Shown one piece after another: positions 1 to 11,255 of a stretch of DNA of 64,000 nt. Numbering within the stretch: the first letter of the stretch is position 1; each line of letters starts with the position of its first letter. The position numbers were made by a program, and so were the translations under genes. This stretch comes from Muraenolepis orangiensis. Lineage: Eukaryota > Chordata > Actinopteri > Gadiformes > Muraenolepididae. The notes under the pieces are model-generated. The model made no database searches. It saw only the letters and a program-made list of their open reading frames with translations, and was not told the DNA's origin. The stretch covers positions 11,686,603-11,750,602 of the forward strand of contig CM051004.1 of the NCBI GenBank assembly GCA_027704905.1, in the 5' to 3' direction.

Positions 1-120
1 GTGACATACTTGTGGCATTGAGTTAAAAACCGAATTTGTATAAAATACCTATATATATCGTATATAGCGATGCAGCCTAAAAATACGGGGTTTTGGTCCA
101 TATCACCCAGCACTACTTGG

Positions 121-317
121 GACCAGTGCTTTTAATCATACACTTACCCAACATTGTGTGGCTCTATTCAGATGAGAGATGGAGTGTGTGTGGGGGTTAG
201 GACCAGTGCATTTAATCACACACATACCCGACATTATGTGGCTCTATTCGGATGAGAGATGGAGTGTGTGTGGGGGTCAGGACCAGTGCTTTTAATCATA
301 CACATACTCGACATTAT
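121..317. repeat. 80-bp tandem repeat, about 2.5 copies
   Basis: The word GACCAGTGC recurs at exactly 121, 201 and 281, giving an 80-base period. Each unit contains a TTTAATCA box, a GTGGCTCTATTC box and a GGAGTGTGTGTGGGGGT stretch, with only a few substitutions between units. The third copy stops after about 37 bases. No coding content is visible. Confidence 0.85.
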
Positions 318-324
318 TAGCCTA

Positions 325-640
325 TTCCGCCCACTTTTGCAAACTGCAGACATGCGTGCTACCCCTGAGAACATGAAACAATGGACCTTCATCCCTCCTT
401 ATCAGCCTCACCCAAGACTTGCGGAGGAGTTTGTCTTGGGGAAATGGGAAATGGTGTAAACTGAGGTAGGGCTGTCTTTGTTTAGACGTTGAGCAGCCGG
501 TACATTACAATAACAGAGAGGAGAGGAGGCGGCCACAGTTTGTCACGTATCTGGGGTAACTACCGGAAATAAGAGTACACTGCTCTGCGATTTTTAAGGC
601 TCCGGAAGCAGGAAGTGTTATATAGGCCTATTGTACCTCA
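325..640 (-). pseudogene. THAP-domain exon fragment (decayed repeat copy)
   Basis: The reverse complement closely resembles the block at 35,085-35,370, which encodes a THAP zinc-finger domain. Here the start codon is changed (ATG to GTG in the CTATGGCC context) and the reading frame shifts in the first part, so no THAP protein can be made. The shared part includes the upstream CTTCCTGCTTCCGG and TACCCCAGATACGTGAC boxes, so promoter-proximal DNA and the exon move together. THAP domains are C2CH DNA-binding modules found in host proteins and in several transposase families. The repeated occurrence favours a transposon origin. Its outer end reads CAATAGGCCTATATAAC, which also borders the other copy. 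Confidence 0.6.
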
Positions 641-1540
641 TGTTCAAAGCCAGTAAAATATAATCATAAAAACGATTCAAAACAGCTTCATTATTACCTC
701 TGTCAAGATGAACTCATCAGATACGAGAGAACACTAGATAGTTGAAATAATAATTGAAATATGCAGTATTACAAACCCAATATTAATAAATTACAATAAC
801 TTGGCATTTTGCTTTGAATTAAGACTTTGCACCATTATATATAGCTAGATATATTATTATATCATAACATTACCTTCATGAACCAGAATATTGTGTGGAA
901 ATCAATGAGACATTTTCCCAGCCAGAGACAACAAGAAGAAGGACTTTGTCAAAGTCCCAATCCATCCAGATATACAAGATTAGCATAAATTACACACAAG
1001 TAAGGTGCCAAGGACTTTGTGACATTACCTTCAAACTTAGCTTTCTCTGAAGAATATATTTAATTTCAGTCATTGATGTCATATATGTATTTGTTGTGCT
1101 GTTGAAAGCTGAAAGCCGCAAGCTGATTCTGCCTCACAATTATTTTCTTTCTCCGTCCTTTCTACCCACGTCTCACCTTAACAGATTAAGCCAATGGCAT
1201 TCATTTCAGCCACAAACCAAAAACGAATTGTGTTTGTTTTATTGTATTGTTTTCTGCCATTAAGAGTTGTCATTTGCCTTGCATTTGAGTTTACATGCAA
1301 CAAGAAGATACCTTCACTTAAAATCCTAAAGACATATTTCATAGGTCAGATAGAGGGCTTGGAGGAGGGCTCGGGCAGAATAAATGATTCATGCTAGTTA
1401 GTTCAAAAAAGCTTCAGCTCCAACCTTCAGGCTACTGGGCAGCCAACGTCAAGTGTGGGGACAAATCTAGCTTTAACCGGTCAACTCACAACCTCAGATG
1501 TAAAAAGGGTCACACAAACACTGTCACAAAGGTTGGTCAC
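641..1540. other. AT-rich intergenic DNA, nothing recognised
   Basis: No long reading frame, RNA gene or known repeat could be recognised in this stretch. A 67-codon frame at 1,194-1,397 has no recognisable domain and is taken as chance. Confidence 0.5.
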
Positions 1541-1563
1541 GCTCACACACACACACATACCTT

Positions 1564-1673
<110 letters not shown>

Positions 1674-1981
1674 TTCCCACTGAATCGATAGATAAGTGCT
1701 CCAATAAACATGACAAACTTAACACATAAGGGTGTAAAAAGCAAGCATTTATTATACATGATATGTCGATGCATCTACCTTAAGGGGATACATGGCTGTC
1801 ATCTGCGTTATTATGGTTTAGAATAAGGCTCTGAATGGAAGGCTGGGAGTGTGTATGGTCGACCTTGAGTGGAAACCCATTTCACACAAGCTGCCAGTGT
1901 GTTCCTTATCTTGAACAAGCTTTTCTGCTGGGGGGTGGGGGGAAGTATGGCCGTTAGAGTATGACTTTTAGATGAGATGAG

Positions 1982-1983
<2 letters not shown>

Positions 1984-2078
<95 letters not shown>
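1984..2078. repeat. (TG)n microsatellite
   Basis: About 47 perfect TG units, 310 bases downstream of the (CA)n tract in the opposite sense on this strand. An AT-rich segment with TATATA runs follows at 2,230-2,285. Confidence 0.97.
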
Positions 2079-2080
<2 letters not shown>

Positions 2081-2340
2081 TCAAGGCGCACACCTGCAAT
2101 CCATCTCTTCCACTGTGCAGTATCTACTCCGGTTCTTCACTCTTCACCAGATGGTTGTGTATTGTATGTATAAGTTATACAAGTTTTGTTATGTGTATAC
2201 ACATATACATATCTTGCAGGTATTTATGGCAATATATATATATATATAAATAATATACAGTATAGTAATAATATATATATATGATCATTACTCGCCTATA
2301 TGCCTTACCTGCCTACCCATTAAATTACTTTTTTTTTTTA

Positions 2341-2400
2341 CATTACAGTCGCTGTAAAGCAGACGCTTTTATCCAAAGCGACTTACAATAGTGCGTTCAA
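2341..2400. repeat. Interspersed repeat with the TTATCCAAAGCGACTTACA box
   Basis: The block GCAGACGCTTTTATCCAAAGCGACTTACA at 2,359-2,387 recurs almost unchanged at 53,825-53,853 (ACCTACA for ACTTACA there). It is a frequent element of fish genomes, but I cannot assign the family with certainty from this sequence alone. Confidence 0.6.
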
Positions 2401-3749
2401 CAAAGGTAGGTACCCATCTCCTTGCCTACCATTCAGTAATGCCTTCTGTTGCTTCCCAGCTAGCCTCAACAGCCACACTCTCTCCTCTGCCACGCTTCAT
2501 CAGTATTCAGCCTCCGTTTACCCCTCTACCTTCATCTGCCCGCCTTTCCCCTAATCCATCCTTGTCCCCTGGAGCTAGCTATGATTGTGCAATCTATGGT
2601 ATACAAACAGCAACTAAAGGCACTGATATGAAATTTAAAAATAATTTCTCTCATATTTGAAAGAGGCATTCATTAGTGACACAGTCATAGGATGACATTT
2701 TTTTTCTTCAAAGGGAGCACCATGCAAACACCAGATTGTGATCCTTCTGTGTGATCCTGCAGGTTCCAATTGAATTGTTTTACTAATTCTTGTGATAATG
2801 TTAATCGTGTAAAAGTAGCCTGTGCACTCTGTGCTGTGCAGTACTATGTGTGTCTTGGTCTGTGGACCGGAGAGGCAGACGGATGACCAAAAGCAGACAC
2901 AGGATACAGATATACAAGAGACTTTCTTTACTAAGACAGTCACTAACCCTATTCTATGACACAGTCAGGGACAAATCAGTAACAGTTCCAATAAGGAACT
3001 CGATCCTTCAAAGATAAATACAAAGGTTCCAAAAATACAGGGCAGGCAACAACAAAGGAGTTCAGGGCAAAACAGGCAAAGGCTAAATCATTGATCAGAG
3101 TTGCAGGGGAGCAATCCAAAAACGAAATCCAAAAACCAGTCCAGGGTCAAAATCCAAAATGCAAGAGGAAACGTCAGAACCAAGCGAAAATCAAGATGCA
3201 AGACAATTCCACAGTGAGTGATCTGCAACACAACCTTTAACAGTGTGCCTGATGAGGGCATGAGAAACAGGTGCACTCAGCTGAAGTGCCGAGCCTCGTG
3301 GGGCAACATGGAGTGAACTGTGGACAGGGAGCACACAATGCATAGACAGACAGGCAGGGCTAGCACGAAAACCTGGCTCAGGACCTCGACGGGCAGGGCT
3401 GATTTGTGTCATTTACTGATCTAAACATCTATAGACATTGTTGCCACCAGTTATGCTTACTAGCCCATTTGTCAAGTATTGGCATATGTGAAGTGTAACA
3501 TAATTTGAGTTACATCCAGGCATTGCACACCCAGGCTAACATGTTTGGAGATCTAGACAGTCTTGCAAGTAGCCTTAGAAATAGACAGTTTCTAGGACGC
3601 GACATTTCTGTCCATTAAAATTTGATTTACTTTATGTATGTAAATACATAAAAATACAGTCTGCCACCTGTAATCAGGGTAGCGGACTGCTAAAATAACT
3701 ACCCCTGCTGTCGATAGGTACTAGACTAGAGGTTCTCTATATGTTCCAT

Positions 3750-4115
3750 GTCCACCCTACCCCATCTAATCATACCACAGTCTGCTTCTGTGTTCCAGTG
3801 TGTCGCTGTGATCCCCACCTGAAGGATACCGGCCAGCACCACACACAAATTATATTAAATTGTTTCTATTTATTAATTTTTTGACTTTATGTACATTACT
3901 ATGTATGTCCCTTATGGCACCCATTGCACTTCTGAACCATCCCTGGAAAGAGGGATCCCCCACTGCGTTCCTTCTCAAGATTTCTTCCTCCATAATTAAG
4001 GGTAAAGTTTTTTCTTGCTCTTAGGGGGGCTAGGGTTTGGGGGGTGTTGTAAACATGTGGCCTGTGAAGCCCTTTGAGACTGTAACTGTGATTAAGGGCC
4101 ATAGAAATAGAGTAG
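3750..4115. repeat. Repeat resembling a fish LINE 3' end
   Basis: This block contains CCTGTGAAGCCCTTTGAGACTG and an AGGGCCATAGAAATAG end. The right-arm partner ends with AAGTCAATTTTATTTGTATA read on the other strand. Such ends (a short stem with a TTTATTTGTATAG motif) are typical 3' ends of fish non-LTR retrotransposons. No coding part is attached. It belongs to both arms, so it predates the inverted duplication. Confidence 0.5.
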
Positions 4116-5112
4116 AGTTACTGCTAAAGCAGAAAAAGAGAATTGGAATTTTTTCGCCCACCAAAACCACATAAAGAATCGAGCTGCAAATCCCTCCTGC
4201 GCACTGCAGCCCTCTGGCCTCTTCATCAGCTGGAAGGCAAATTCAAGGGCAGATCGTGTCTATTGGCTGGAAATTAAAGTAATTCTGACCATACTAAAGA
4301 AACAACCTCCTCGACCCTCGTCAGGAGAGGCCATCCTCCCTGCGTGCGATAGCTGATGCAGAACAGAATTCACACGTAAACGGCAGTTGGTCACCAACGC
4401 TGTTTTTTCTCCAATGGAACTCACTTAAGGGGTGACCTTAAGTCTGGGACCTGGGGCTGCGTTATATATCTATATGTAAATAGTACATAAGTACATGTTA
4501 GGTCACTGAGCATGCGTCTTGTCAGGATTGGCAGTTCTGCCTCCCCGCGTTCACAGCCCTCGTCCAGGTAGCCACGCCCCCTTATCACGTCCCGCATCCA
4601 TGTCACCTTGGTTTCCACAGTACTCGCCCGGATAGCCACGCCCCCTTGTTATTTCTCCCCCGCAGCTGCAGCGCATCACCTTGATCTTCCCCCTCATGTT
4701 TTCCTGCCTGTCTTATTGGCTGCCTTGGACCTCATTGTTTCCGCCTGTTATGTTCCTTGTGTTTAAATAGGCGGCGTCTTCTTTCTTTCGGCGCCAGTTC
4801 ATTAAATACTGTTTCGTTGTTTATTAGACTCGTACTTGTTTCACGTTTTGAAAATTGCTACTTGTTTCATTGTTCTTACTTCATGTGTCTACGTCATGCC
4901 ACCGTCAGGGTTTTGTAATTAGGTATTTTGCTTGAGGATTTTTGTGTTACTGCATTTTTCAGTAAAGACTTTACGTGTGTCATCGAGTCGTGCATTTGGG
5001 TTCACCTCTGAAGTCCCCGTTCCTGTGACACGTCTCTGTCTAGTGTTTTCCCTGGTCTATCTACTTCCTCACGCCATCACGCCATTGTATTCCTGCATGG
5101 AGGCACGCATGG

Positions 5113-5184
<72 letters not shown>
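5113..5184. repeat. (CA)n microsatellite of the left arm
   Basis: About 36 CA units preceded by GCATGGAGGCACGCATGG. The right arm has the reverse complement (TG tract at 52,411 followed by CATGCGTGCCTCCATGC), so the microsatellite seed predates the duplication. Confidence 0.95.
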
Positions 5185-5186
<2 letters not shown>

Positions 5187-5244
5187 TAATAAAACATCAT
5201 CATTATCAGTGGACAATGAGGCAATAATAAAGGTTACACTGGTC

Positions 5245-6495
5245 ATAAATAATAACCAATTGGTAGATGGACGTTTGGTATTGATGTGCATTCATTTTCC
5301 CTTCTGGGCATCTTGCCAGAGCTGTTGATTATGAATCAACTGTTGGAAAGACACACAGTGACACTGAGTGATCATTAGATTGGATTATTGTCATTGCACA
5401 GCACAAAGTACAGTACAGCGAAAATAATTATTATTTGCAACCCCACTGCAAGAGGTTGTAGTGTCAACAGAAAACAGTGTTGTATATTGGGATTTACAGC
5501 AGGCACACTGATTGTCCAATGGTGAGAGGCCATGCATTTTAGAGTTATTGTGCTGAGGTTACAGTGCTTGTACGTGTTGTGAGTTGTGTTGCATGACTTG
5601 ACCTTGCAATGGAAATGTGTTTTGTCAGCATGAATATCATTTAAAGGGTTAGGGTCCCATGGAATGAATTACTCAGGGGTGGACCTTGCTTTGGCGAATA
5701 CCTGTGATAAGACCTGTGTTACCTTGAGCACACCCATCTTATCGGTTTTCTCCGTCATCCTTATCTCTTCTTAGACAATACCCTAACTTAGTGCCAAGGA
5801 AACTAAACATGTGATGGAAACGTACACAGAAAGACCAAGCTTAACTTCCACACCAATATCATGGTTCCACACCATTGATATTTTTAATCTCAAGTTGTGT
5901 TGTGTTTATCGTTTACATGATGCTAGTTCCCAGGCAAGCCTGGAGAGATAGGGAGGGAGGGAGGGAATTCCGAGGGAGGGATATTTGTTTGCGTTGCATG
6001 TTTTGGATATTGCTTTGTCAAATTCTTCGTAAATGTCTCCATATCTTCTCCTTGTCGTTGTTCTTCCCCTTGTCGTTGTTCTTGCTCAGGGGACCGTTAA
6101 CTGACAAAAACAGCTCCAAGACAGGATGTTATTCCATAATACTCATTAGCATTAGCACCCCCCCCCCCTCTTATCGAGGCTTACATAGCCAGTGTTATAT
6201 AGACTGTGAGATAGTAGCTAATGAATTCAAATTATAATGTAGCATATTTTATCGGTAATATCCACAGCAGATGAACAACAATCCTATGTATATAGATAAT
6301 GGCGTGGTATCAGTGCTAATAGACTACCACCTCACAATCTGATGCTCTATTGTCATTCTTGTGTACCACTTTAACAACCGCTCTATATTGTGATGCAATA
6401 TCGCTTGGGTGGTTGTCGCTCCCCCGAGGAAATTAATAAGCTGTCATCTTATTATTTACTTTATAATGTCACTCTTTCTTGGATGATTCAATGCA
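5245..6495. repeat. 1.25-kb segment present only in the left arm; part recurs at 25.3 kb
   Basis: The right arm runs directly from the partner of 5,240 to the partner of about 6,500, so this segment was either inserted on the left or lost on the right. The stretch 5,690-6,070 is repeated in direct orientation at 25,290-25,590; shared landmarks are CACCCATCT, ACACCATTGAT, TTTGCGTTGCATGTTT and GGATATTGCTTTGTCAAATT. A TTGTCATTGCACAGCACAAAG stretch near 5,390 resembles a LINE 3' end. No convincing gene is present. Confidence 0.55.
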
Positions 6496-6734
6496 ACTTA
6501 ACAACTTAGTAGTAGTAGAAGTAGTAGTAGGGTAGTAGTAGTAGTAGTAATAATGATGATGATGATGATGATACATTGCTCTCTTACAATACAATTATTA
6601 GGGTTAAAAGGTACACTGTTAATTGAGTCCCGATGCCACACAACAAAGAGGTCCTATATGAAGACAGATAATGTCCTTCCTCTCTAACCTTGTTTTCCCA
6701 TTGTGCGTTCAAAATCATGCTGGCACAAGATATA

Positions 6735-6905
6735 CAATTTTGTAGCAGTTGTAGCAGTATACTGCTATAACCAGTATGTGATTGAAAACCGTAATGCACA
6801 ACAAAATGCACAAAAAAAAATTGTAGCAATTTTGTAGCAGCTTGTAGCAGTATACTGCTATAACCAGTACGTGATTGAAAACCATAATGCACAACAAAAC
6901 AACCC
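6735..6905. repeat. 93-bp tandem duplication
   Basis: GTAGCAGTATACTGCTATAA occurs at 6,751 and again at 6,844, each followed by a GTGATTGAAAACC box and CATAATGCACAAC or GTAATGCACAAC. The right-arm partner (51,930-52,010) has only one unit, so the tandem copy arose after the arms separated or was lost on the right. Confidence 0.75.
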
Positions 6906-7427
6906 AAAAAATACAATGACTCGTGAATATAAATGGCCTTGGTAAATGAGGTATTTACTACACCTCATTTGCACCGCATAGTCTATGATTGAACATCGAT
7001 CACACACCATGACCTGCTGTTCTGCTTGCAGGATCAATCAGTGTTCAACAGGATCCTTGAAAATAACCTGTATTAAAAGAAAGTGTAATGGTTTTCATTA
7101 CATTTCATCTATTTTATAGTAATTCATTGTGCCTCTAAAGATTATTAGTACAGTCATAATATGTTTACATATTTGTGTATCTTTCACACCTGCCATTACA
7201 GTAAGTCAACATTGGAGGAGGTTATATAGATGGTCTGTTGTTTCTCACACCTTCCCTCCTCTCCTTTGTCTCTTCTCTGGGATGGGTTTGTATGTGAGGC
7301 TGTTATCGTATTTGAGTGCCGTGCCGATTGAGATTAAGGCGAGCAACTGATGTTAAATTATGTTATGAATGTAAGAAGAATGTAGAACTGAGTCTGTTAA
7401 GTCTTGCTCGCTGATTTCTGGGTTGCT

Positions 7428-7600
7428 TAGGAACCGGAGGGTCGCCGGTTCAGGTTCCGAAAGACCTAGGCACTGCAGAGGTGTCCTTGGGCAAGGCACC
7501 AGACCCCTACACTGCTCCCCGGGCGCTGGATATAAAAATAGCTGCCCACTGCTCCTAATACTAGGATGGGTTAAATGCAGAGAAACTAATTTCACTGTGT
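7428..7600 (+). mobile_element. tRNA-derived SINE
   Basis: The head contains an RNA polymerase III box B-like GGTTCAGGTTCC at 7,448-7,459. The body GCAAGGCACCAGACCCCTAC, the GCTGCCCACTGC box and the GATGGGTTAAATGCAGA box follow. The same body occurs at 43,215 and 48,610, so it is a family. The inverted-duplication arms match up to the base before this SINE (TTTCTGGGTTG), where the right arm continues with unrelated DNA. The SINE is therefore probably a left-arm insertion. Confidence 0.8.
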
Positions 7601-7909
7601 GTGTACATATAAAGAGGATTAAATCCTCCAGATTAGATTTTTTGTTTTCCCATTTAGAATTGATTATTTATTTATTTGTTCTGCACTCCACATTATCACA
7701 GTGTGGATAATCTTTGTCGATCTTTCAAAAGGGATAATAAACAAACAAATAGTATTGGAGGTCAAATAAAAAATATGGCATCCGAAGAGCTCACTCAGGT
7801 TTCAGGAGATCCAAACACAACAGCAATGTTCCCATTAGCGATCTCACGGTCAGTTTCATCATGTTCTGCATATGCAGCTCGTATGCCCTCACCATCAAGG
7901 AGTTGTACT

Positions 7910-8370
7910 TGCTAACGAAGGACCGATACCTAACGATAGCATCGTCTTCTCAGTTTCGGAAAGCCAGCAAACACAAACTCGGCCAACATTGACAAACTAA
8001 AAATGTATTGTAGCCGGTGAGAAGACGAGCTAAAGACAGAGAGATAGGAAGACAGGGAGAAATTGACTGCTATCAGAACCTAAACTAAATTGGCAAAATG
8101 CATGGAAGCCAAGAGATGTCATCACTGTGATCTGCAAGAAACTGAAACTGAAATTAATTTCCTGCTGTCCTGCCCAACATATAACATCATTAGGAAAGAA
8201 TACTACCCCCAAATTTGAAAATATTATTCCATATTTTTGTCTTTTTTCACAAGAACAAAAGCTAACATTTGTTTTTGGAGAGGAAGAAAAATCTATGCCA
8301 CTTGAAGCAACGTTTGTAACAGCATGTCACAACCTATGCAGGGATAGGCATTATATTCAAATGCTAATTA
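7910..8370 (+). pseudogene. Degenerate LINE-type ORF C-terminus (putative)
   Basis: Around 8,110-8,200 the + strand encodes RCHHCDLQETETEINFLLSC followed by PTYN, a CxxC...C arrangement reminiscent of the C-terminal zinc-like segment seen in fish retroelement ORFs. A frameshift then leads into PKFENIIPYFCLF and a KLTFVFGEEEK stretch. The frame is broken several times between 7,910 and 8,130. I cannot name the family, and the assignment to a retroelement is an inference from the cysteine pattern and decay. Confidence 0.35.
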
Positions 8371-8639
8371 TATTCAAAGAACATTTCAAATGCGAAATGT
8401 ACTGGCCAGGGGGAGGGGAGGTGTGAAACGACAGCGCGCCTTGGTGGGGAACAATTGTTCATCAGTTATGTTCTCCCCAGGCGTGTAAGAAGCAGTGCTG
8501 TTTTTCACAAATCTATCAAATGTCTCTGATATCATGGCAAAATGACAATGGAATGCATGACTGAGCATCCACCTGATTTTCAAAGCCAACATCTATGGGT
8601 GGATATCATTTCTCATGGACTGATGATGTCAGAGGTCTG

Positions 8640-9000
8640 AAACGTTGTGTGTGTGTATATATTACCTTTTGTAAATTAATTTGGTAATGTTTTGACTTTT
8701 TATGTTTTATTTATGCACGATTCAAATGTTTACTGCAGTGTTACAAGGAAGCCCTATCAAATCCACCAAATTTACATACAATTTTGTAACTAGTATAAAT
8801 CCACTTTTTATTGTAATGATAATACACAACCCACGTTTGTGGATAGCATAGGCAATTATCTGGTATTCCATTGAAAAATGCCAAACAATAACTTATTTTC
8901 ATATTTTAGGTCCTCTTTGTAACCGGTTTTTCACACAAGCTTGAAATAGGCCTACATTTACACAAGGCTTTAATCTAAAGCATTTCCACACCCTTTTAAA
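8640..9000. other. Intergenic DNA, nothing recognised
   Basis: A short GTGTGTGTGTATATAT run at 8,647 and AT-rich sequence; no gene or repeat family recognised. Confidence 0.5.
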
Positions 9001-9013
9001 TCATGCTGTATAC

Positions 9014-9297
9014 TTTACAGCACGATTGGCTCGGATGCGATCTGGTCACGATTTGTCAATTTCAGGTGTCACGATCTGATCTCCCGTTCTGATCTCCCGA
9101 AGCACTATATGCGATCTGTCGCGCTTTGTTACGATGCAATACGATGATCCCGATTGACAATTGATCGTGTTGATCGTGGAAAAATGTTGAACCGTTCAAA
9201 ATGTTTCTATGATTAACACGATTGCCACGACTGACCTCAAGATCTGATAGGATCACCACGATTAAGACCACGATTTCAATCGTGCCGCGAATCGTGA
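9014..9297. repeat. CACGAT/ATCGTG-rich cluster, possible foldback element
   Basis: The words CACGAT or ATCGTG occur about ten times within 284 bases, on both strands, for example GCACGATTGG near the left end and CAATCGTGCCGCGAATCGTG near the right end. The mixture of orientations would permit several hairpins. It could be a decayed MITE. No protein is coded. Confidence 0.4.
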
Positions 9298-9534
9298 TAG
9301 TGGGAACGTATTCGATTACTAATAGAGTAAAACAATGTAATTGACATAGTAAATGGCATTACAAATGATACAATTGACATAGTAGACAATATTTTGGCTT
9401 AATTTGGGAAGCATGTTATACAATACGATAGTTTGTTTCTCATCAATTAAGCATATATCGTTTTTGCAGCAATTTAGGGGTTGTAATGTTTGGTACTGCT
9501 ATTACCACTGCTAGAAGCAGGATGTTTTATTGTG

Positions 9535-9690
9535 ACAAGCACTAGACCGGAAGTAGGAAACCGGTACTGAGACAGAGACGGTGAATAAACAGAAGGCTCC
9601 CGTGCTAAGTTAAGAACTGGAAGTGTACCTGTGTCCTTTATTATTTAGATCAGGCTATAAGACATATTGTATATAGTCTATCACAACAGG
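9535..9690 (+). mobile_element. LTR-like fragment (possible)
   Basis: A GGTGAATAAACAGAAGGC stretch with a polyadenylation signal AATAAA, then GTGTCCTTTATTATTTAGATC and a terminal-looking CTATCACAACA resemble the R-U5 part of a retroelement LTR. No second LTR or internal coding part is next to it, so this is tentative. Confidence 0.3.
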
Positions 9691-9699
9691 GGTAAAATG

Positions 9700-10230
9700 G
9701 AAATTAGACTGACCTAGAAAAGCAGCACTTCTTAAGTTAAGCCTAACCACCAAATTTCTCAAACTGGTCTATTTTGCGTTTTTGCTCTCCTAAGGTTTAG
9801 GACACCAGGTTTGACTTCAGTAATCTCTAAACAAGAGCTGATTTTTGTTCTGATAATATGAAGTAAGACGGTTAAAAGCAGCACAATTATCCTCTGTGTA
9901 TAGCTCACTATTTACACAAAATGTCCTTATGCTGCTTCAAATGTGTCTGGGTTTTACATGCCCACATCTGCCCTTACTAACATCCCCATCCACAACTTAC
10001 CCCACCCACTACCAAACTTTACCAAGCGCACCTTCCGCCCTCCCCTATGTCTAGCCTTCAAAGTTTTCTTCAAATAATTGTTCAAGTTGTCTAAACAATC
10101 AAATGTTTTAAATATTTTAAAATTAAAAAGACTAGAAGTAGAAGAAGAAAACTAGAAGAAGTTGATGGGTACATTTGCAGTAAATGGATGATCTGACAAA
10201 TACCACAAATAGCACACGTGTTATACGCGT
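9700..10230. other. Intergenic DNA, nothing recognised
   Basis: No reading frame with recognisable domains and no repeat family could be identified. Confidence 0.45.
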
Positions 10231-10257
10231 GTCGCGTGTGTTTTATTGAAAAACAAA

Positions 10258-10332
10258 AACAGAGAGAGGAAGAGAGAGAGAGGGGAGAGAGAGAAAGGGG
10301 GGGGGGAGAGGGAGAGCGAGAGTGGGGGGGGA
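10258..10332. repeat. Purine-rich GA/G tract
   Basis: An irregular AGAG and poly-G stretch bordering the left arm of the foldback structure. The opposite border near 12,340 also has a short G-rich stretch (GCGGGGGAGGGAGGAC). Confidence 0.85.
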
Positions 10333-10589
10333 GTTCAGTAAAGTTGGCAAGATATTCACAGATTCGAACATGCCGGGTCAATAACTCTTAAGCAGAACGT
10401 TGTAAAAATACACACGACTCCTCTCTGCAGCCGTAGAAAGGTAGTTAACAAGCTACAACCTAAGTGTTGTCAAAACGAGCCGTCTGCCGAGGTGGACAAA
10501 TAAAATTGGTCTTATTGGTCTCAATGTGCAAAAAGGCGAGTGCGCAGGGACCATCTATAAAGTGCAACGCCCGAAAATATATACAAATC

Positions 10590-11125
10590 AAAATATTAAT
10601 TATCTTCATTCTTATACACTGTAGTGTCACCAAAATCACCTCACACATAAATGGTCTCGTGTTGGTCTTACTAAAACAAATGGGGAAACAAAAATGAAAT
10701 TTGCATAATTTTGGTGCATATATGTATTTTTCAAATTTCAATAACTTTATTTGTATGAATAGAAGCGTCACTTAAATCACCTAAGACATCAATGGTCTCA
10801 TGTTGGTCTTACGGCAACTCTTATTTAAGAAAAATGGGCTTTTGCTACATTTTGGTGAATATATGTATTTTTCAAATTTCAATAACTTTATTTGTATGAA
10901 TAGTTGCGTCACTTAAGTCACCTCACACATCAATGGTCTAACGTTTGTCTTACTACAACTATTATTTAAGAAAAATGTGCTTTTGCATAATTTTGGTGAA
11001 TATATTTAGGCAAAAATATTCAATAACTTGAAACATTTTCAATAACTTCATTCGTATGCAATGCAGTGTCACTTAAATCACCTCACACATTAATGGTCTC
11101 ACGTTGGTCACGTTGGTCTCACCAT
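10590..11125. repeat. Tandem repeat of about 141 bp, four copies, in the foldback loop
   Basis: TATGTATTTTTCAAATTTCA recurs at 10,721 and 10,862. The box TCACCTCACACAT or a close variant recurs near 10,637, 10,778, 10,918 and 11,078, each followed by AATGGTCT. The spacing is therefore about 140, 140 and 160 bases. No protein is coded. Confidence 0.8.
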
Positions 11126-11255
11126 TGATGCATTATTATTCACCAAAAAAATAAAAATTATGCAAAAGCCCATTTTTCTAAAATAAGAATATCTTTATAG
11201 TATCAATTTTCGGGCGTTGCACTTTATAGACTGTCCCTGCGCACTCGCCTCGCAG

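Larger units (their letters stand above)
2590..7428. repeat. Left outer arm of a large inverted duplication
   Basis: Reading along the + strand, successive blocks here match, in reverse complement and in reverse order, blocks at 56,115 down to 51,430. Pairs include 2,640-3,440 with 55,330-56,110; 3,430-3,600 with 55,190-55,340; 3,660-3,750 with 53,500-53,770; 3,750-4,110 with 53,110-53,430; 4,140-4,460 with 52,680-52,990; the CA tract at 5,113 with the TG tract at 52,411; 5,200-5,240 with 52,250-52,300; 6,500-7,030 with 51,830-52,250; and 7,080-7,425 with 51,430-51,800. Collinearity across unrelated blocks argues for one duplication rather than scattered repeats. The arms have diverged by substitutions, indels and insertions. 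Confidence 0.8.

Noticed and set aside
7428..7470. A functional tRNA gene
   Set aside because: A box B-like motif is present, but there is no cloverleaf with an anticodon arm; the body after it is that of a SINE.
8127..8426. A cellular zinc-finger gene
   Set aside because: The cysteine pattern lies in a frame that stops within 15 codons, with a frameshift to the next piece and upstream breaks. Decay and lack of splice sites favour a retroelement remnant.
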